64,000 nucleotides of DNA from Lutraria lutraria (lineage: Eukaryota > Mollusca > Bivalvia > Venerida > Mactridae), in the NCBI GenBank assembly GCA_964023205.1, contig OZ026834.1:31038756-31102755 (forward strand), in the 5' to 3' direction. Shown piece after piece: positions 1-13,700 of the stretch (positions are counted from its first letter, which is position 1; each line of letters opens with the position of its first letter). The notes under the pieces are model-generated. The model searched no databases. It had not been told where the DNA came from and was given only the letters and a program-made list of their open reading frames with translations. A program made the position numbers and the translations under genes.

Positions 1-1578
1 ACATATTTTTACTGCTAGTCTTTAGATTATGATTTCTTTTTTTCCAAGCCTCTCTCACTCAAATGTCAAGGTCATTTAGCTCAGACTAAGTTTTCTGACT
101 CAAAACATACATCTATTTGAAACATAACTGAGACATAAATTGGATTTGAACACCTATAGATTAGAATATCACTTAAAACCATTTGTACAGCCATCAAATA
201 GTCACATCATGGATGTGCAATAAATTACCCAGGCTGCATAAAGGTAACAACAGTGTTCAGTCATACTCAGACTGATGATTCTTTGCATAGGGTATGGATA
301 TATCTTACTGTACCAACCTACTGTTGGTGAAGCCAGATTAACTGGATGTATACTCCTTCAGACATTAGTGACATTAAAGAGAAAAAAGTCCTAATCTTCT
401 AAGTGGAATAGACAAATCTAACTGTATCCTAACAGTTTTAAGTCTACAGGGATAAAAATACAGAGTTGAAGTAATTGATTGATTTTAAATGAGTTGACTA
501 AATGGAAAGGATCATGTTATTCAGATTCGTTTGAAAGTGGTAAATCTCTATCACAGTGAGTGAAAAATACAGTTCATCTCAGAACTAAAATTAGATATCA
601 TCTTATACAGTAATGCATCCTTGTACTATTATTGATTCATGTTGACTAGGGCCTAAAAAATTGTTTTAAATTGTTTGTTTCTAGTTACATACTCATTGAA
701 AATAGGCAGGTAGATTGGGACGTTTTTATTTTTATTTATTTTGGCTTTTGAAAAGCATGTGGAAAGGTTAAAAAAGTGAGAAAGTGGATTTTCATTCCTC
801 TAGCCAAATAAAAAGTCAAGGGTCTTCAGGAAAAATTAGGACAGGTCGGGTAACAAGAAACAAAGAATTTGTTTTTATGCCTTAACTAATTTTTAGTTCA
901 TTTCCATTGAACAGTAGCTGGGATGGAGCAATACCAGTTTAGATTATTGATAAGAAACAAATTTCTGCCCACTTTGTGTCATAACAAATATTTTATGATG
1001 TTGTTTATTCTATGTCAAAGCGTATCTTGTGATCTTTATGTGACAACATTCTATAACTGTCAGCTTTTGATCATCATTTTATTATTTCATGGGGACAATC
1101 ATTCAGGGCCTTACAGAATCTGATATGTAAACTGGAAATTTCATTGTCTAATGATTAAGTCTTGTGTTCAAGAAGCCCTTTTGGCATCCATGATAATGGT
1201 TAAACTGGAGCTTGGGGACCAGTCTAAGAATGCAGCTTTCTCATTGGCCATTTCATGATCATGTGACCCTCCTCAGAGATGACCAGTCAGATGCTTAGAT
1301 TTGACTTTGAGATTGATCTACCTAGAAATGCAGATTTATTGACTTAAATTAATTTGGTGCATGATTTCTTTTTTATCTTTTACCACTGGACATTATTGAA
1401 ATTAAGTTCTTTACCTTTCTTCCATGATTTTTTTAATGTTATAAAATATGGAACTCAAGGTAAAATACTTTTTTGTGAACCCTACATAACTTTCTAGGTA
1501 CAACAGCATTATAGATTCATAATGATTATAAATCAAACAAAAAAGTTGAATAATTTGTTTTATCATTTATCATTCCAG
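1..1578 (+). other. AREL1 intron (3' part), AT-rich, no recognised feature
   Basis: The sequence before the first recognisable exon ends in a polypyrimidine-rich acceptor (cattccag). I see no further exon with AREL1-like coding sequence, so the upstream exons are taken to lie before the window. The short open frame near 923-1123 has no recognisable features. Confidence 0.6.
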
Positions 1579-1742
1579 GTCCTATAGATGCTTCTAAGAC
1601 TGGCTTCATGAATTATACATCCACTGTTGTCTGCACGCCAGAAAAGGCCTACCCTCTGACGATAGAAGCTCGAGACACCTTTGGAAATCTAGCTTCTTAT
1701 AAACCTGATCAAAATAATTATTTTAAAATCAAAGTCACTGAG
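1579..1742 (+). CDS. AREL1: AREL1 coding exon a (beta-rich region after the filamin repeat)
   Basis: The acceptor is cattccag and the donor is GAG/GTATGT. The exon enters needing two bases to complete a Gly codon and leaves in phase 0. The peptide includes TPEKAYPLTIEARDTFGN, an Ig/filamin-like beta-strand pattern. Confidence 0.85.
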
Positions 1743-4700
1743 GTATGTGACTTAAGTTTATTCTTTTGACTCAGTTATTAAACTTTTCTTGTCCACATTT
1801 TAAAATGACTTTTTTGTATGAATAATTAAAAAGTAAGACAAAAAAATATTTCTTTTTCAACCTTCACATTGCAGATTTAGGTTCAGCAGTGTCGATTTAT
1901 GTCCAATCATCAGACTGAAATTCATTTATTCAGTGGTACAATCGCTTTCAGCTTTTTGTCTTGTCAAAATTGTTTTTTGTATAAGTTAGTTTGAAGAGAA
2001 ATTAAAAAGAAGGTTTTATTGATCAATGATTAAGTTGCATTTATATATACTATACAGGTGCATAATTAAATGGAATAGTCTTTCCTGAAACTCTACTCAC
2101 TGCACTGTTGACATTGTTTGCTTACCAATTAATATATAGGTCTTGAACTCTTGACTTTTGTTAGCAAGGGAAATGATAAAGTCAAGCTAATGACGGCAGT
2201 TTTTGGCTGTCAAATTAGCTGTTACCAATTTACAGAGAGTTGGAGATTTATCTCATTTAAGTCATATTTACCAATGTTCTAAGATACAAGGCTTTGTTTA
2301 GAAGGAATTTTAGAGCATTGACCCTTCAAGAATCATTTACTTGTGTCTAACTACACATTAATGTGATTTTCCCACATTTCGGATCCTATTAGTCTTATTG
2401 AAAACAAATTTTATTTTTCTTGTACATTTAATTGGTTTAATGTTTTCCCATTATTTCTTCTAGACTGCTTCTAGGTCTTCGACCATTTGGTATAATTGCA
2501 GGAAAAAATGAAATACTTGTATTCCTGAAAAGGACTTAATATGTCAAGAAATAAGAATAGATCTGATAAGAAATGAAATGTATGGAGACATTAGTCTGAA
2601 TTTTAAGCTTGTTCTTTGATTAAAGGGTGTTAGGAAAACTTGGGGAATGTGAGACTTACAGCTGAAAACCATTAGTGAATTTCTTTGTCTCTGATCTACA
2701 TGTTTTGTATTATTGATGTCAATGACTTATTTCTGTACAGACCAGCCTGCTCAAGAGACTATTTCTTTGAATTAAGAGACTACTTACCTAAGTGATCACT
2801 GTGATTGTCACTTTCAATTTAGGGACCACTTCTGTAAAGAACCACATTATTCTCTGATAGTCCGTAGAATTTTAATACAGGTTGCAATGCATTTTGTGGT
2901 TCGTGTATGTTCTTTTAGAAAATCTTTAATTTAGTTTGATATTAGTTTCTTCTGAAAATTCTTAAATGGTTAATAAACATGGTTATATCATGATATAAAT
3001 AATTATTCAACACTAATTGTAAAACAATAGATAATCTAACCTGATCTACTTCCAATATGTTAAAGGGTATTTGACATCAGTTTTATTAATTTTACTAATC
3101 TGTTAATTCAGTAGAAACTGCCCTGAATAATAAGATTAAGTTTTATTAAGTAGTGACATTGTGTTGGTGCACTGAAAAAGAAAAGTTTGAATAAAGAACA
3201 AAAAACATTGTCTAAATTATCCAAAAATATTTGGATCACTTGAGAGGATTTTTTAGCGTCGGCAAAGTGATGGTAAAGCAACAATATTTTAAGGATGCAT
3301 GGGCTTATACATAACATTTAAATCATAGTGACTTTTTGTAAGCTTTCACTTAAATGCTTTCCAATGTCAATTTGCCCTATTAATACTGTAGACAGATAAA
3401 TTGGGTTTAAGTTGGTAACTATTAGGTACCGTATGCACTGTAGTAGAGTGTAATGATCTGTCTTATGGCTTCATTTTGTTGGCATTTCTAATTTGAAACT
3501 TTGTTTTCAGTGTGGCTCAAAAACAAAACACATTCCAACAACACAGATATTTTACAATGCACGACAGAAGCAGTTATCGATGCAAATCAAAATGGAGAAG
3601 ATAGGATGTTTTCAGGCCTCAGTATCTTATGGTGACATCAATTTAAAGAATGGAGATTTTAATATATTAGTATTAAGTTGTAAGTATTTGCTAGTTATCA
3701 TTGTTTCATTCCCTTTTCATTCTTGAACTAGTCTGTAAGTCATTGCTTGAAGATTGTTTTGTTACCTATGGAATCTAGTTGTTGCCATCTGTTCATAATT
3801 ATATTTGTTGCATAAATTTGGATGTATTTTATTTTTGTGATTCTATTATGCTTATAGTGATTTTTCTCAAAACAGGACAAAATGTATAATGTACTTGGTG
3901 TTTACAGAGAGTCTGAGACACTGTTAGTGTGAGTTATTGCTTTTAAAAGTGATAATTTTCTGTCAGTGCGACTGAGGTTATTTTCTTAGAGTGGGAAAAT
4001 TGCGTTACATCCAATTCTAAGAAATATGATTGCCTGTCACAAACAATCATAAATAGCCATAAATTAATTTTCTCTATTTTCAGCGTTTTTTATAAGGTAA
4101 GTAACTCACTTATGATGGTCTTATTTCTTGTGACATTTCGTTCTATTCATCTAACGAAGTATAGACATGTTTTTAATATAAATTTTCTCGTACTTTACAG
4201 CTGATGATCTCACTTGTGTGGAGAAGAATATTTGTAAATCTCACAACATCTGGTATGAGGCGAGACTTATTGAATGCAATAATGAAAAATTGTCAAAGCC
4301 AAAAAAAGTATATATCTACATCACACCAAAGGTAGAATTATTATAGATTTTATGAGTAAAATTTAAAATCAACTTATAAATAATAGCCTGTAAATTTGAA
4401 ATACCGAGAGATTAGTTGAAAGGTCTTTTTCTACTATGAAATTTGATTCTATCTGCAGTCATTGCATAATTTCTATGTTATCTTCTGGACAGAATTAATT
4501 CTTACAGAAACTGGTTGTAAACTGTATGTTTGTTCTGAATATTTTGTGTGTATCTTAATTAAGTTTTTAATTTTTACTCCAACTTAGTAATTACGAGCAT
4601 CGATACTACAAGCTCCCATTTTATCTTGAGCATTTAGTTTTATTCCAATGACTCCTTAAGATAACTAGGTTTTCTGTAATTCTCTTCTGTATTTATAACT

Positions 4701-7700
4701 ATTCTTGATTGTACTGTTAAGTAATTTCTTGTCGGCGAATCGTAAATTGTGAGTGCTATTAAATCGCAATGAACTGCGATAAAAAATAATTTTGCAAAAT
4801 TATTTCAAATATTGACAGATTTAACTGATTTAACTTTCTATGTTAAAATGTCCCCCACCTCTGAATTATGTGGGGTAGCTTGGTAGTAGCAGATAGAATG
4901 TGGTTAGTACTGATTAAGGCCTAAATGAAGTCCAGGGAAGCTTGTTAGGATAACTGCCCGCCATGATATAACTGAAATAATGTTGAAAATGGCGTTAAAT
5001 CCGATGAAATAAATAAGACTTACTTAACTTGTACAATTTTATCAATTTTTTTCAGCAATTGAAGTTAAAAGAGTATTTTTTGAAGATAATTGGGAAGAGA
5101 TTATTCACATACAGAGTTTGTCCTTCTACAAAAGTAAGTTAGTTTTGTTGTTAGACTGGTACTGGAGAAATACACCCTGGGATGCAGCATGCAGTCTTAA
5201 TAATTCATAGACACAGTGTAGTTTAGTATCTTCCTTAATGTGAACAAGCTGAAAAAAATTGCTTTTGGAACTACATGGCGTGATGGATAAGTTGCTTTAT
5301 TAATTCTGATTCTGCTTAAAACTGTTGAAAGTTTTTATACAAGCACCAAGTTCATATATGTTGTTGTTAAATTTCCCATCTTTTGTTATTTGATGTAAAA
5401 ATGAGATAAAAGGCAAAGCACTTTTCCAGTAATTTCTTATTTCAATTTGATCGGAAAATTTATTTCATTTGTCTTTTTAGGGTATTACAGTCAAACCTGT
5501 TTTTAGTGACAGGCAGCCTTTATTTGGATGTCATTGTGGTCTTAATAATCAATGATGGTTTTTCCAATAATGGCCTTTATTCACAGGGTGACCTCTATTT
5601 AGAGGTGTCCACTTACACAGGTTTGACTGTTTATGGTGTTTTTTTGCCACAAATAATCATCATATTTAGTGTTACATGACTAAAACAGTTAAGATATGTT
5701 GAAAACATGATTCCTTGTTTTTTTCTTAAAACCTTTGGTGAGTCTACTAGGCATAATTCATCACCAAATATTTTAGTATTTGGACATGAAAAACCCTTAA
5801 GGGTCAGTACAAATTTTAGGGTTGCTTTGGTAACCAAAATCATGTGTAATTTTTTCTTGCCTTGAAGATTGGTTACCAATTCTCCTTGTTGTTTTGCAGA
5901 CCATCTTAATATAATGTTATTAGTACCGGTATGTCATTCATACTTTTGAAAATTGTGAAATTCTTTGCATTCCTCTGTCAAATAGATATTTATACTTCAT
6001 GAACCATTCATGAAGAATTTATGAACAGATCGAGAGAAATTACTGCTTTCATAAATTCTGTTCAAAGAGGTTTCAAGAATGTTACCACGGCAACAATATC
6101 CTTCTTGGTAACCCTCTTGAAAATCTAGTAGTACACAGACTTTGTATTTTATCCTCTCTTCTTTTCCAGTCAGTTTTATTGTGCATATCTAGGGCATATC
6201 ATTCTAGGATTCCCTATGTGCACGGAGAATTAATGTCTCCATTTGGAATTAATATGTTATTATTAGCTCTTATTTATTCCGTGACAAACAATTAATGATC
6301 ATGTAAAGTTGGGTATTTTATTTGTGTCCTCAAAATAAAAACCAATAAAATTAACTGAAAACAGGCAATTTTCTCGGCTGTTTGTGTTTTCAGTCGAGAC
6401 AATATAAAAATAAATGGACCCTGATTCACCATTAAATGAATTAAATGAGTCCCTTAATTGCCATTTTGTATAGAGACCGGATACCAGTACGACAACAGCT
6501 GTTCCATAAAATATCTCTAACCAAAGCTCAACAGCAATGTGATTGTATTAATATTTGATGACTAACATGTAGCCCTAGCCATTCCATCATGTCGTAATAA
6601 ATGTAACAGAGAAAACCTAGACATTTATAAACCTCGCTGAACTTTGCTATTAACACTCATTATTAATTTATCCACACTCTTGTCTTGCTGACGAGGTTAA
6701 TGCAAGAATACCGTAAAAGCATGGGAAATAATGCATCAGATATGTCTCCTCAATTTCACCCACTGGCTTATTCATTAGTTCATTTATCTGCTGATGGAAT
6801 TAATGCGATATTGATGTGTTTTTGTCTTTATAGTGTTATGCTATTATGGCCATGAAAATATGATTCTTTGGCTACCATGAATAATTAATGAGATGGAATT
6901 GTACTATAGAGCTGCTTTTCAGTTGTATGCACTGACTGTCTGTGAGGTGGTTGGTTAGTTTGTTTGGATCTGTTTGTGTCTCTGTTATAACTCCCTCCTA
7001 ATGATCGAACAGATTTTGATGAAATTTTACATGAATGAGATGTTTTATTCAATGGTGTACATAGTATACCGGTATATAAAACATTAAATATGTACCTCCA
7101 AGGTGATACATGAGAATGTGGGGAACATTCTTTTCAAGGCTTAGTTGAGTTAAGGGTCTTAGTCTCTTTGACTCTAAAGTTATAAAGTCTCTCAGTGGAA
7201 GTTTCTTTTTAAAAGCCCATGAAAGTAGGTCATATCATTTGATCACTCACACCTGCTGTTGAAAAGTGCCTGCTCACTATCAGGGAAAGTTTTTCTTGGA
7301 TCTTTATCAAACTTAGTCAAAATGTATAAAAGCATTAAATCTCACTAAAATTTGATAACCAGACAATTCACTTCAGGCATTCTGAAGTTAGTGCCCTTGA
7401 ATTGTCCAGAATTGACCAATACGCTCTTTAACAAAAACAGATTTTATTGGATCTTCATCAAACTTGGACACAATGTATCTATGTATAATATCTTGATCAA
7501 GTGGATAACTAGTGAATTCACTCCAGACTCACTGGGGTTATTGCTCTTGCATTGTCCAGAATTGACTAAGTTAGCCTTGTCTACTCTCTATGTGGAACAG
7601 TTTTTTTTGGATCTTCATCAAACTTGGTCCTAATGTATCTAGGAATAATATCTTACTCGATATCACTAAATGTTCCAAATAAGCATTTCCAGCTCTCTCA

Positions 7701-10700
7701 CTTAAACAAAATAAGTTCTAATATTTTTTACAAAAAAAAACAATGTTTGCTTACCATAGAACTTAAGCTTATGGAAGAATTTAACTTTTGATCGCACTCT
7801 TGTCTTTTGCGCAGACCCTAAAGTTTCCCATGTCTAAATTCCAAAGTTTAAAAATAGTTTGTGGATGAATCGTACCTTGTAATTTCACAGAGAGAAAAAT
7901 AGAAGAGAAGTGTTTTTCAAACTACCAGTATCTACCCTTATTATTTTGGTCAACATACCATAAACCTGACTTTTGTCTATAGGCTTATTTCGTTACTTAT
8001 TATTATTTATCTTTGAATAACAATTCTTTATTTCAGTTTGCCTTCAGTGGATATAGTAACCAGTTAAATTCTCCTATATTCACGATAGATGATGGGGCAC
8101 AAGCCCCTGTGGTGCTGGCTGCCAAAGACAGAAGTGTGATAGCTGCAACATTTACCAAATTCTTACTCAGAAATATAGGTACTGATGTTTACAGATTTTC
8201 ATACACCATCTGAATTTTGTGTGTTCAATTTCTTTTAGAAGCAAGGTTTGTTCTCTGTTAAATAATTGCTTCATGAGGTACCAGGTCTGGACATTAATCC
8301 ACAGGCAGCATGTATCATTAATATCACAGAAAAAATGCAAAACATGTACTTAATACATTGTAAAAAACTGATTTTTGCTGGCATATGTTTGTATCACTTC
8401 AATGGCACTTATGTTTTAAAATTCTCAGAAAGTTTAAGGGTTAAATTTTTCTGAAAGATGTAAATTAATAATGAAGAAATGTCATTTTTACTGTTTCAGG
8501 AGGATCGGAAACATTTCAAGATAAACAGACATTTTTCTACCACGAAGTTCGAACTTTACATCAAAAAAGAAGCTATAGTTCAACTTCCCTGAAGATTGAC
8601 CGGGGTAGACTTTTACAGTCTGTAAGTTCAACAATCTGTACTTTGTTACCATAGAAACACTGATGTAAATACAGTGCAACCTCTCTAAAGCAACACCCTT
8701 TAGGAGTATCAAAGTTAAGTTTTAGGTTGTTATGTAGGTTGTTATATAGGTTGTTGCTCTGTAGAGGTTAAATTCATAGTAAAAATGTGCAGTAGTAAAA
8801 CATCATGCTGTTGTTGAAGGGAGGTTGTTGCTCAAGAGAGGGCCGCTCTGGAGAGGTTGTACTGTATATGGAATTATAAACTTAAACTGTTCTGGTATTC
8901 GACACTAAGTGACACAAGGCATGGGTTTTATATTGACTTCACTTGTCATCCCTGTAGGATAGAAACAAACTACAGTAAAGTCTGTGCTTGTGGACACCTC
9001 TGAATAAATGCCATATTTGTCTTTCTGAAGGGAGGCCTTTGTTCTCTGGTTTGTCTGTACTGGTAACTATTTTTGTGGGTCTAGAGGATTCATGAACTTC
9101 AATTAGTTCACTAACGAACATGATTCAGATCTCATTTCAAAGATGTCTGTGATTTTAAGGGGCCTAAAGGGATCAGACCTACATCGCTATGGCAACAATG
9201 CGATGCAAAGACATGCTTTGTATGTAACATACTGCTGTTGTTGCAATACCTTGAAGTGTTTCACAAATTACTTCTGTTATCCTAGCATCATATTGTTTGC
9301 ATCACAACAATAATAGTCGAATATTGATAACATCTCTGATTGTAAACTGTAACATTTCCTATTTGCCTTATCAAAACAGTCTAAATGGTGTTTCCAATGA
9401 TTGTTCAATATCTGTTGTTATTTCATAGCATTATAATGTTAGATTTATGATATTCTATTTCAGTCGTATAAAGCCACAAAAAGTTTTGATGTATCCGACT
9501 GGTGTAAAAACTTTGAGATAACTTTTATTGGAGAGGAAGGTAAGTTATGTTCTACAAATATAGATTATATCAGTGGGTAGTACATGTCCTATTGTCAGCA
9601 GGATGGGCTTCAATGTTATTTACTTACTGGATGCCTGAGGTGGCTCAACTGATGTCTTTCCCTCTTTTTAAAGCTGGAAAAATGTGTCTATGTATTCTCG
9701 ATGACAGTCAGTTGTATGAAACAAGAAACAGGCTTTCATATTTGTCTATCTATTCTAGATGCAGACAGGTTAGAGCCTCAATGGACTAAACGTAATAACT
9801 TGACAGTTTGGCTCATTGATATTTCATTGAATTTAGCAATACCTCATTATCAAAGTGAGATTAAACTAGAGCTGTCACAGAGGTGACTAATACCCCCGCC
9901 GCCGCTTTGACACTAATACTGCAATAGTACACTATACGGCTAAGTTCAAGGGGACATAGCTCTGCAATGAGTGAATCACTGGGCATGAAAATTGTGTCTT
10001 GCACATCTACACTTGATGGTGATAACATATTTCAAGTTTCATTGCAATAGCTTAAAAAATGTGGAAGTAGTTTGCACCACAAACTTTATGCCGACCAACC
10101 AACGACCAACCAACCGACCGACAGAGTGACTCCAATATACCCCCTCTCAAACTTCGTTTGCGGGGGTATAATGATAGTTTTACACTCAGCGTTGAATTTG
10201 ATAAGGTATCAAGTGATATAAATATTGATATTTTTCAGGTTTGGACTGGGGTGGTTTACGTAGAGAATGGTTTGAGTCTGTATGTACACAATTATTTGAT
10301 CCCAGTATGTCTGGTTTGTTTCGTAGATTATCTGATGATTCACAGGGGCTGGTGAGTGGATACTTTCATTATTAATTGTATAAGATTGAGATAATTAGCC
10401 TGAAGCATGAAAATTCTGAGGCAGTATCTCATGTGTGAAAAAACTGAGGCTGTATCTCATGTGTGAAAAGCTGTATCTCATGTGTGAAAAAGGCTGAGGC
10501 TGTATCTCATATGTGAAAAGACGTATCTCATGTGTGATAAGACTGAGGCTGTATCTCATGTGTGAAAAGACGTATCTCATGTGTGAAAAGACTGAGGCAG
10601 TATCTCATGTGTGAAAAGACTGAGGCTGTATCTCATGTGTGAAAAGACGTATCTCATGTGTGAAAAGACTGAGGCTGAATTCTCATGTGTGAAAAGACTG

Positions 10701-13700
10701 AGGCTGTATCTCATGTGTGAAAAAGGCTGAGGCTGTATCTCATGTGTGAAAAGACTGAGGCTGTATCTCATGTGTGAAAAGACTGAGGCTGTATCTCATG
10801 TGTGAAAAGACTGAGGCTGTATCTCATGTGTGAAAAGACATATCTCATGTGTGAAAAGACTGAGGCTGAATTCTCATGTGTGAAAAGACTGAGGCTGTAT
10901 CTCATGTGTGAAAAAGGCTGAGGCTGTATCTCATGTGTGAAAAGACTGAGGCTGTATCTCATGTGTGAAAGACTGAGGCTGTATCTCATGTGTGAAAAAG
11001 GCTGAGGCTGTATCTCATGTGTGAAAAGACTGAGGCTGTATTTCATGTGTGAAAAAGGGTGAGGCTGTATCTGATGTGTGAAAAGGCTGAGGCTGTATCT
11101 CATGTGTGAAAAGACTGAGGCTGAATCTCATGTGTGAAAAAGACTGAGGCTGTATCTCATGTATGAAAAGTAGGGCTGGGAACGAATATGGTTTATGATA
11201 TTCGAATATTCATTTTTTATATTCGAATATATTCGAATATTCGTTTTCATAGCTAGTTTGTTCTTAACTGATGAACGTGTCTGTTCCTTATACATTGTGT
11301 CCGAAATATGTTGCGTCCGAATACTATGCATGTTTCAGAAGAGAGCTTTACTATGAACTTAATTTTTTATTGAAAACTAATTACAGCGGTAATGTTTATC
11401 TTTTTTATTGATTCTAGATGTTATGAATATTTCTGTCGACATTACACTTGATAGAAAAAACGTACATGTGTTTGTGTTCCGTTGGTTGTTTATATGTACA
11501 AGTAATGAAGGGATGTAACTATAACGAGTTGCGAGTAACGTGTTTATATCTATCAACAGAAATTAAGTGTCAAAACATTTCTTTTTAAAACATCTACATT
11601 TGCAAGAATTAATGGTTTCCAAGTTGAGTTTTTAACTTCCATTGAGTTAAAACGAGCAAAACATGTCGTTATATAAATATGTCAATTTGATGATGACGCA
11701 TATTAGGCACAGTGTTACAACTTGCACGGGTTATTTACTGAAACAAAAGGGCTAAAGAATGTCAGCGTTCTTAATATCTTTGATACCGACTTTTAAAACA
11801 ACTTGCTGCCATTGATTAAACCGAAATGATACTTAAATGAAAAAATAATTGGCAGCGTGTAATTTGCGTAAGGACTGACGTTTGAAGTCCTTAACTCGTA
11901 ACATAATTTGTTATTAACATGCAGTGATTCATATTTTTAATTGATATGCTGTAAGCACATCATTTAACGCAAAAGACCAGTGCATTAAGTGTTTTATCCT
12001 TGTCTACCACGTGTTTGGACTAATTACTGACTATCGACATCAGTTGATCGGATTAACAAATGATCGCTCCAGGCTATTGATTATCTTGACGTGTTTATGG
12101 GGGTTTTGAGAATGGTGCAAACAACAAACAGTTGGTTTGTGACATTTTGCACATTTTGGACCGACTTTTATGGGATTTATTCACCTTTTATGGACCGTTT
12201 TTAAACATTTTTTGCTACTCAAACTGGCTCGAGACGTTGAAATTTCATATTATTTTTTTCGAATATTCGAGCCAGTTTTTCATGTTCGAATATTCGTCGA
12301 AGTTCCGAATATTCGAATATTCGAATAAAATTCCCAGCCGTAGTGAAAAGACTGAGGCTGTATCATATTTCTGCTGGGATTAATACTATTCTATGTAACT
12401 GTAGTTTTTGGAAACTGAACAATAGTACAGCTTTCCTTAGCTATCACTTGCTCAGTGTGCATGAATTTTTTGTTTTAAAATTTTTCTATGAATTTACAGT
12501 AAATTTGACCCCTTTTGTACAGATTTTATAGACTCAGAGTTTATTATATCAAATACCAAAGGTCAAAATGCCATTTTTAAGAGACAAATGCTAATTTGCA
12601 AGATATGATTAATACCAGTACTGTTACAGGTTCACCCTAACTCTGAGAGGATGGATGAGGATCTCAAAACGTACGAATTTGCTGGTAAGATTGTAGGGAA
12701 ATGTTTATACGAGTCAGCACGTGGCTCCACCTACAGACAGTCATACAGGCAGTTGGTGAAAGCTCGCTTTTCACGTTCATTCCTTGCTCAACTTATTGGT
12801 CTTAGAGTTCATTATAGGGTATGTATTAAATGTTATGAATTGTAACATTTTAATGGGTCATTTCTCTGTCTGAATAAAACATTTCTGTTTGGATTTAGCA
12901 ACTGTTCTTGCAGACTATATTTCATCCCATTATTCGGTGCCCATTATTTTCAAGCTTGACTATGTTTTAAATTTTGATATTGTGTTCTGTATTTCATATA
13001 TATAGATTGTTAAAAAAAAATTAACAGGTAAGCGTACGTTTACCTTTATGCATCATTAACAGAATATAAACAATAATATATAACCAGAGTTTAGATTCTG
13101 AACAAAGTTATACATACTTTGTATATAAAATTAAAGAATTTTGATTGTATACTTTTCAGTACTTTGAGACGGATGATCCTGAATTATATAAAACCAAAAT
13201 TAAGTACATTGAAGAGAATGACATAGAAGGAATGGAGTTGACTTTCTCTGAAGAAGAATACATTACTGGTCAGAATGGTCCAAAGGTAAACAAGTGTGTG
13301 CGAGGGACTGGGTTTTAATGTCATTTAAGTTAGATTTGTATATACCATAGTTTATGCAAGAGACAATCAACGATAATTGGACCAGCAGAGTGTCAAACTA
13401 GACATCATTACTAGAACGGACAAAATATTACTGGTCTACAATGTATATTGACTTTAATCTTTGCAAAATTACAAAGGAATTTTACTGGACATGTTAACCA
13501 AAGATCTGCATATTTAATCAGATTAGGCAAAAGCGTTATAGTATAAATGACAGAAGGCTGCCACTTTTATTGGCAAATGTTGTACATGTATCAAAATACT
13601 TCATTATATGTGATGTAAGCATAGTTTGATCATGTGACTACTATCATTATCCCTTTGATTGAATGATTGATCAGTGTTTGTCGTTGCTAATATGTTGATA

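Noticed and set aside
7352..7633. 93-aa frame in an AREL1 intron
   Set aside because: It crosses the degenerate 155-bp tandem repeat and the peptide is internally repetitive for that reason.
10412..11170. CRISPR-like array
   Set aside because: Repeats are contiguous without unique spacers and the window is eukaryotic.
10395..11331. Minus-strand open frames of 61-111 codons (MRYSLSLFTHE repeats)
   Set aside because: By-products of the 28-bp minisatellite inside an AREL1 intron.
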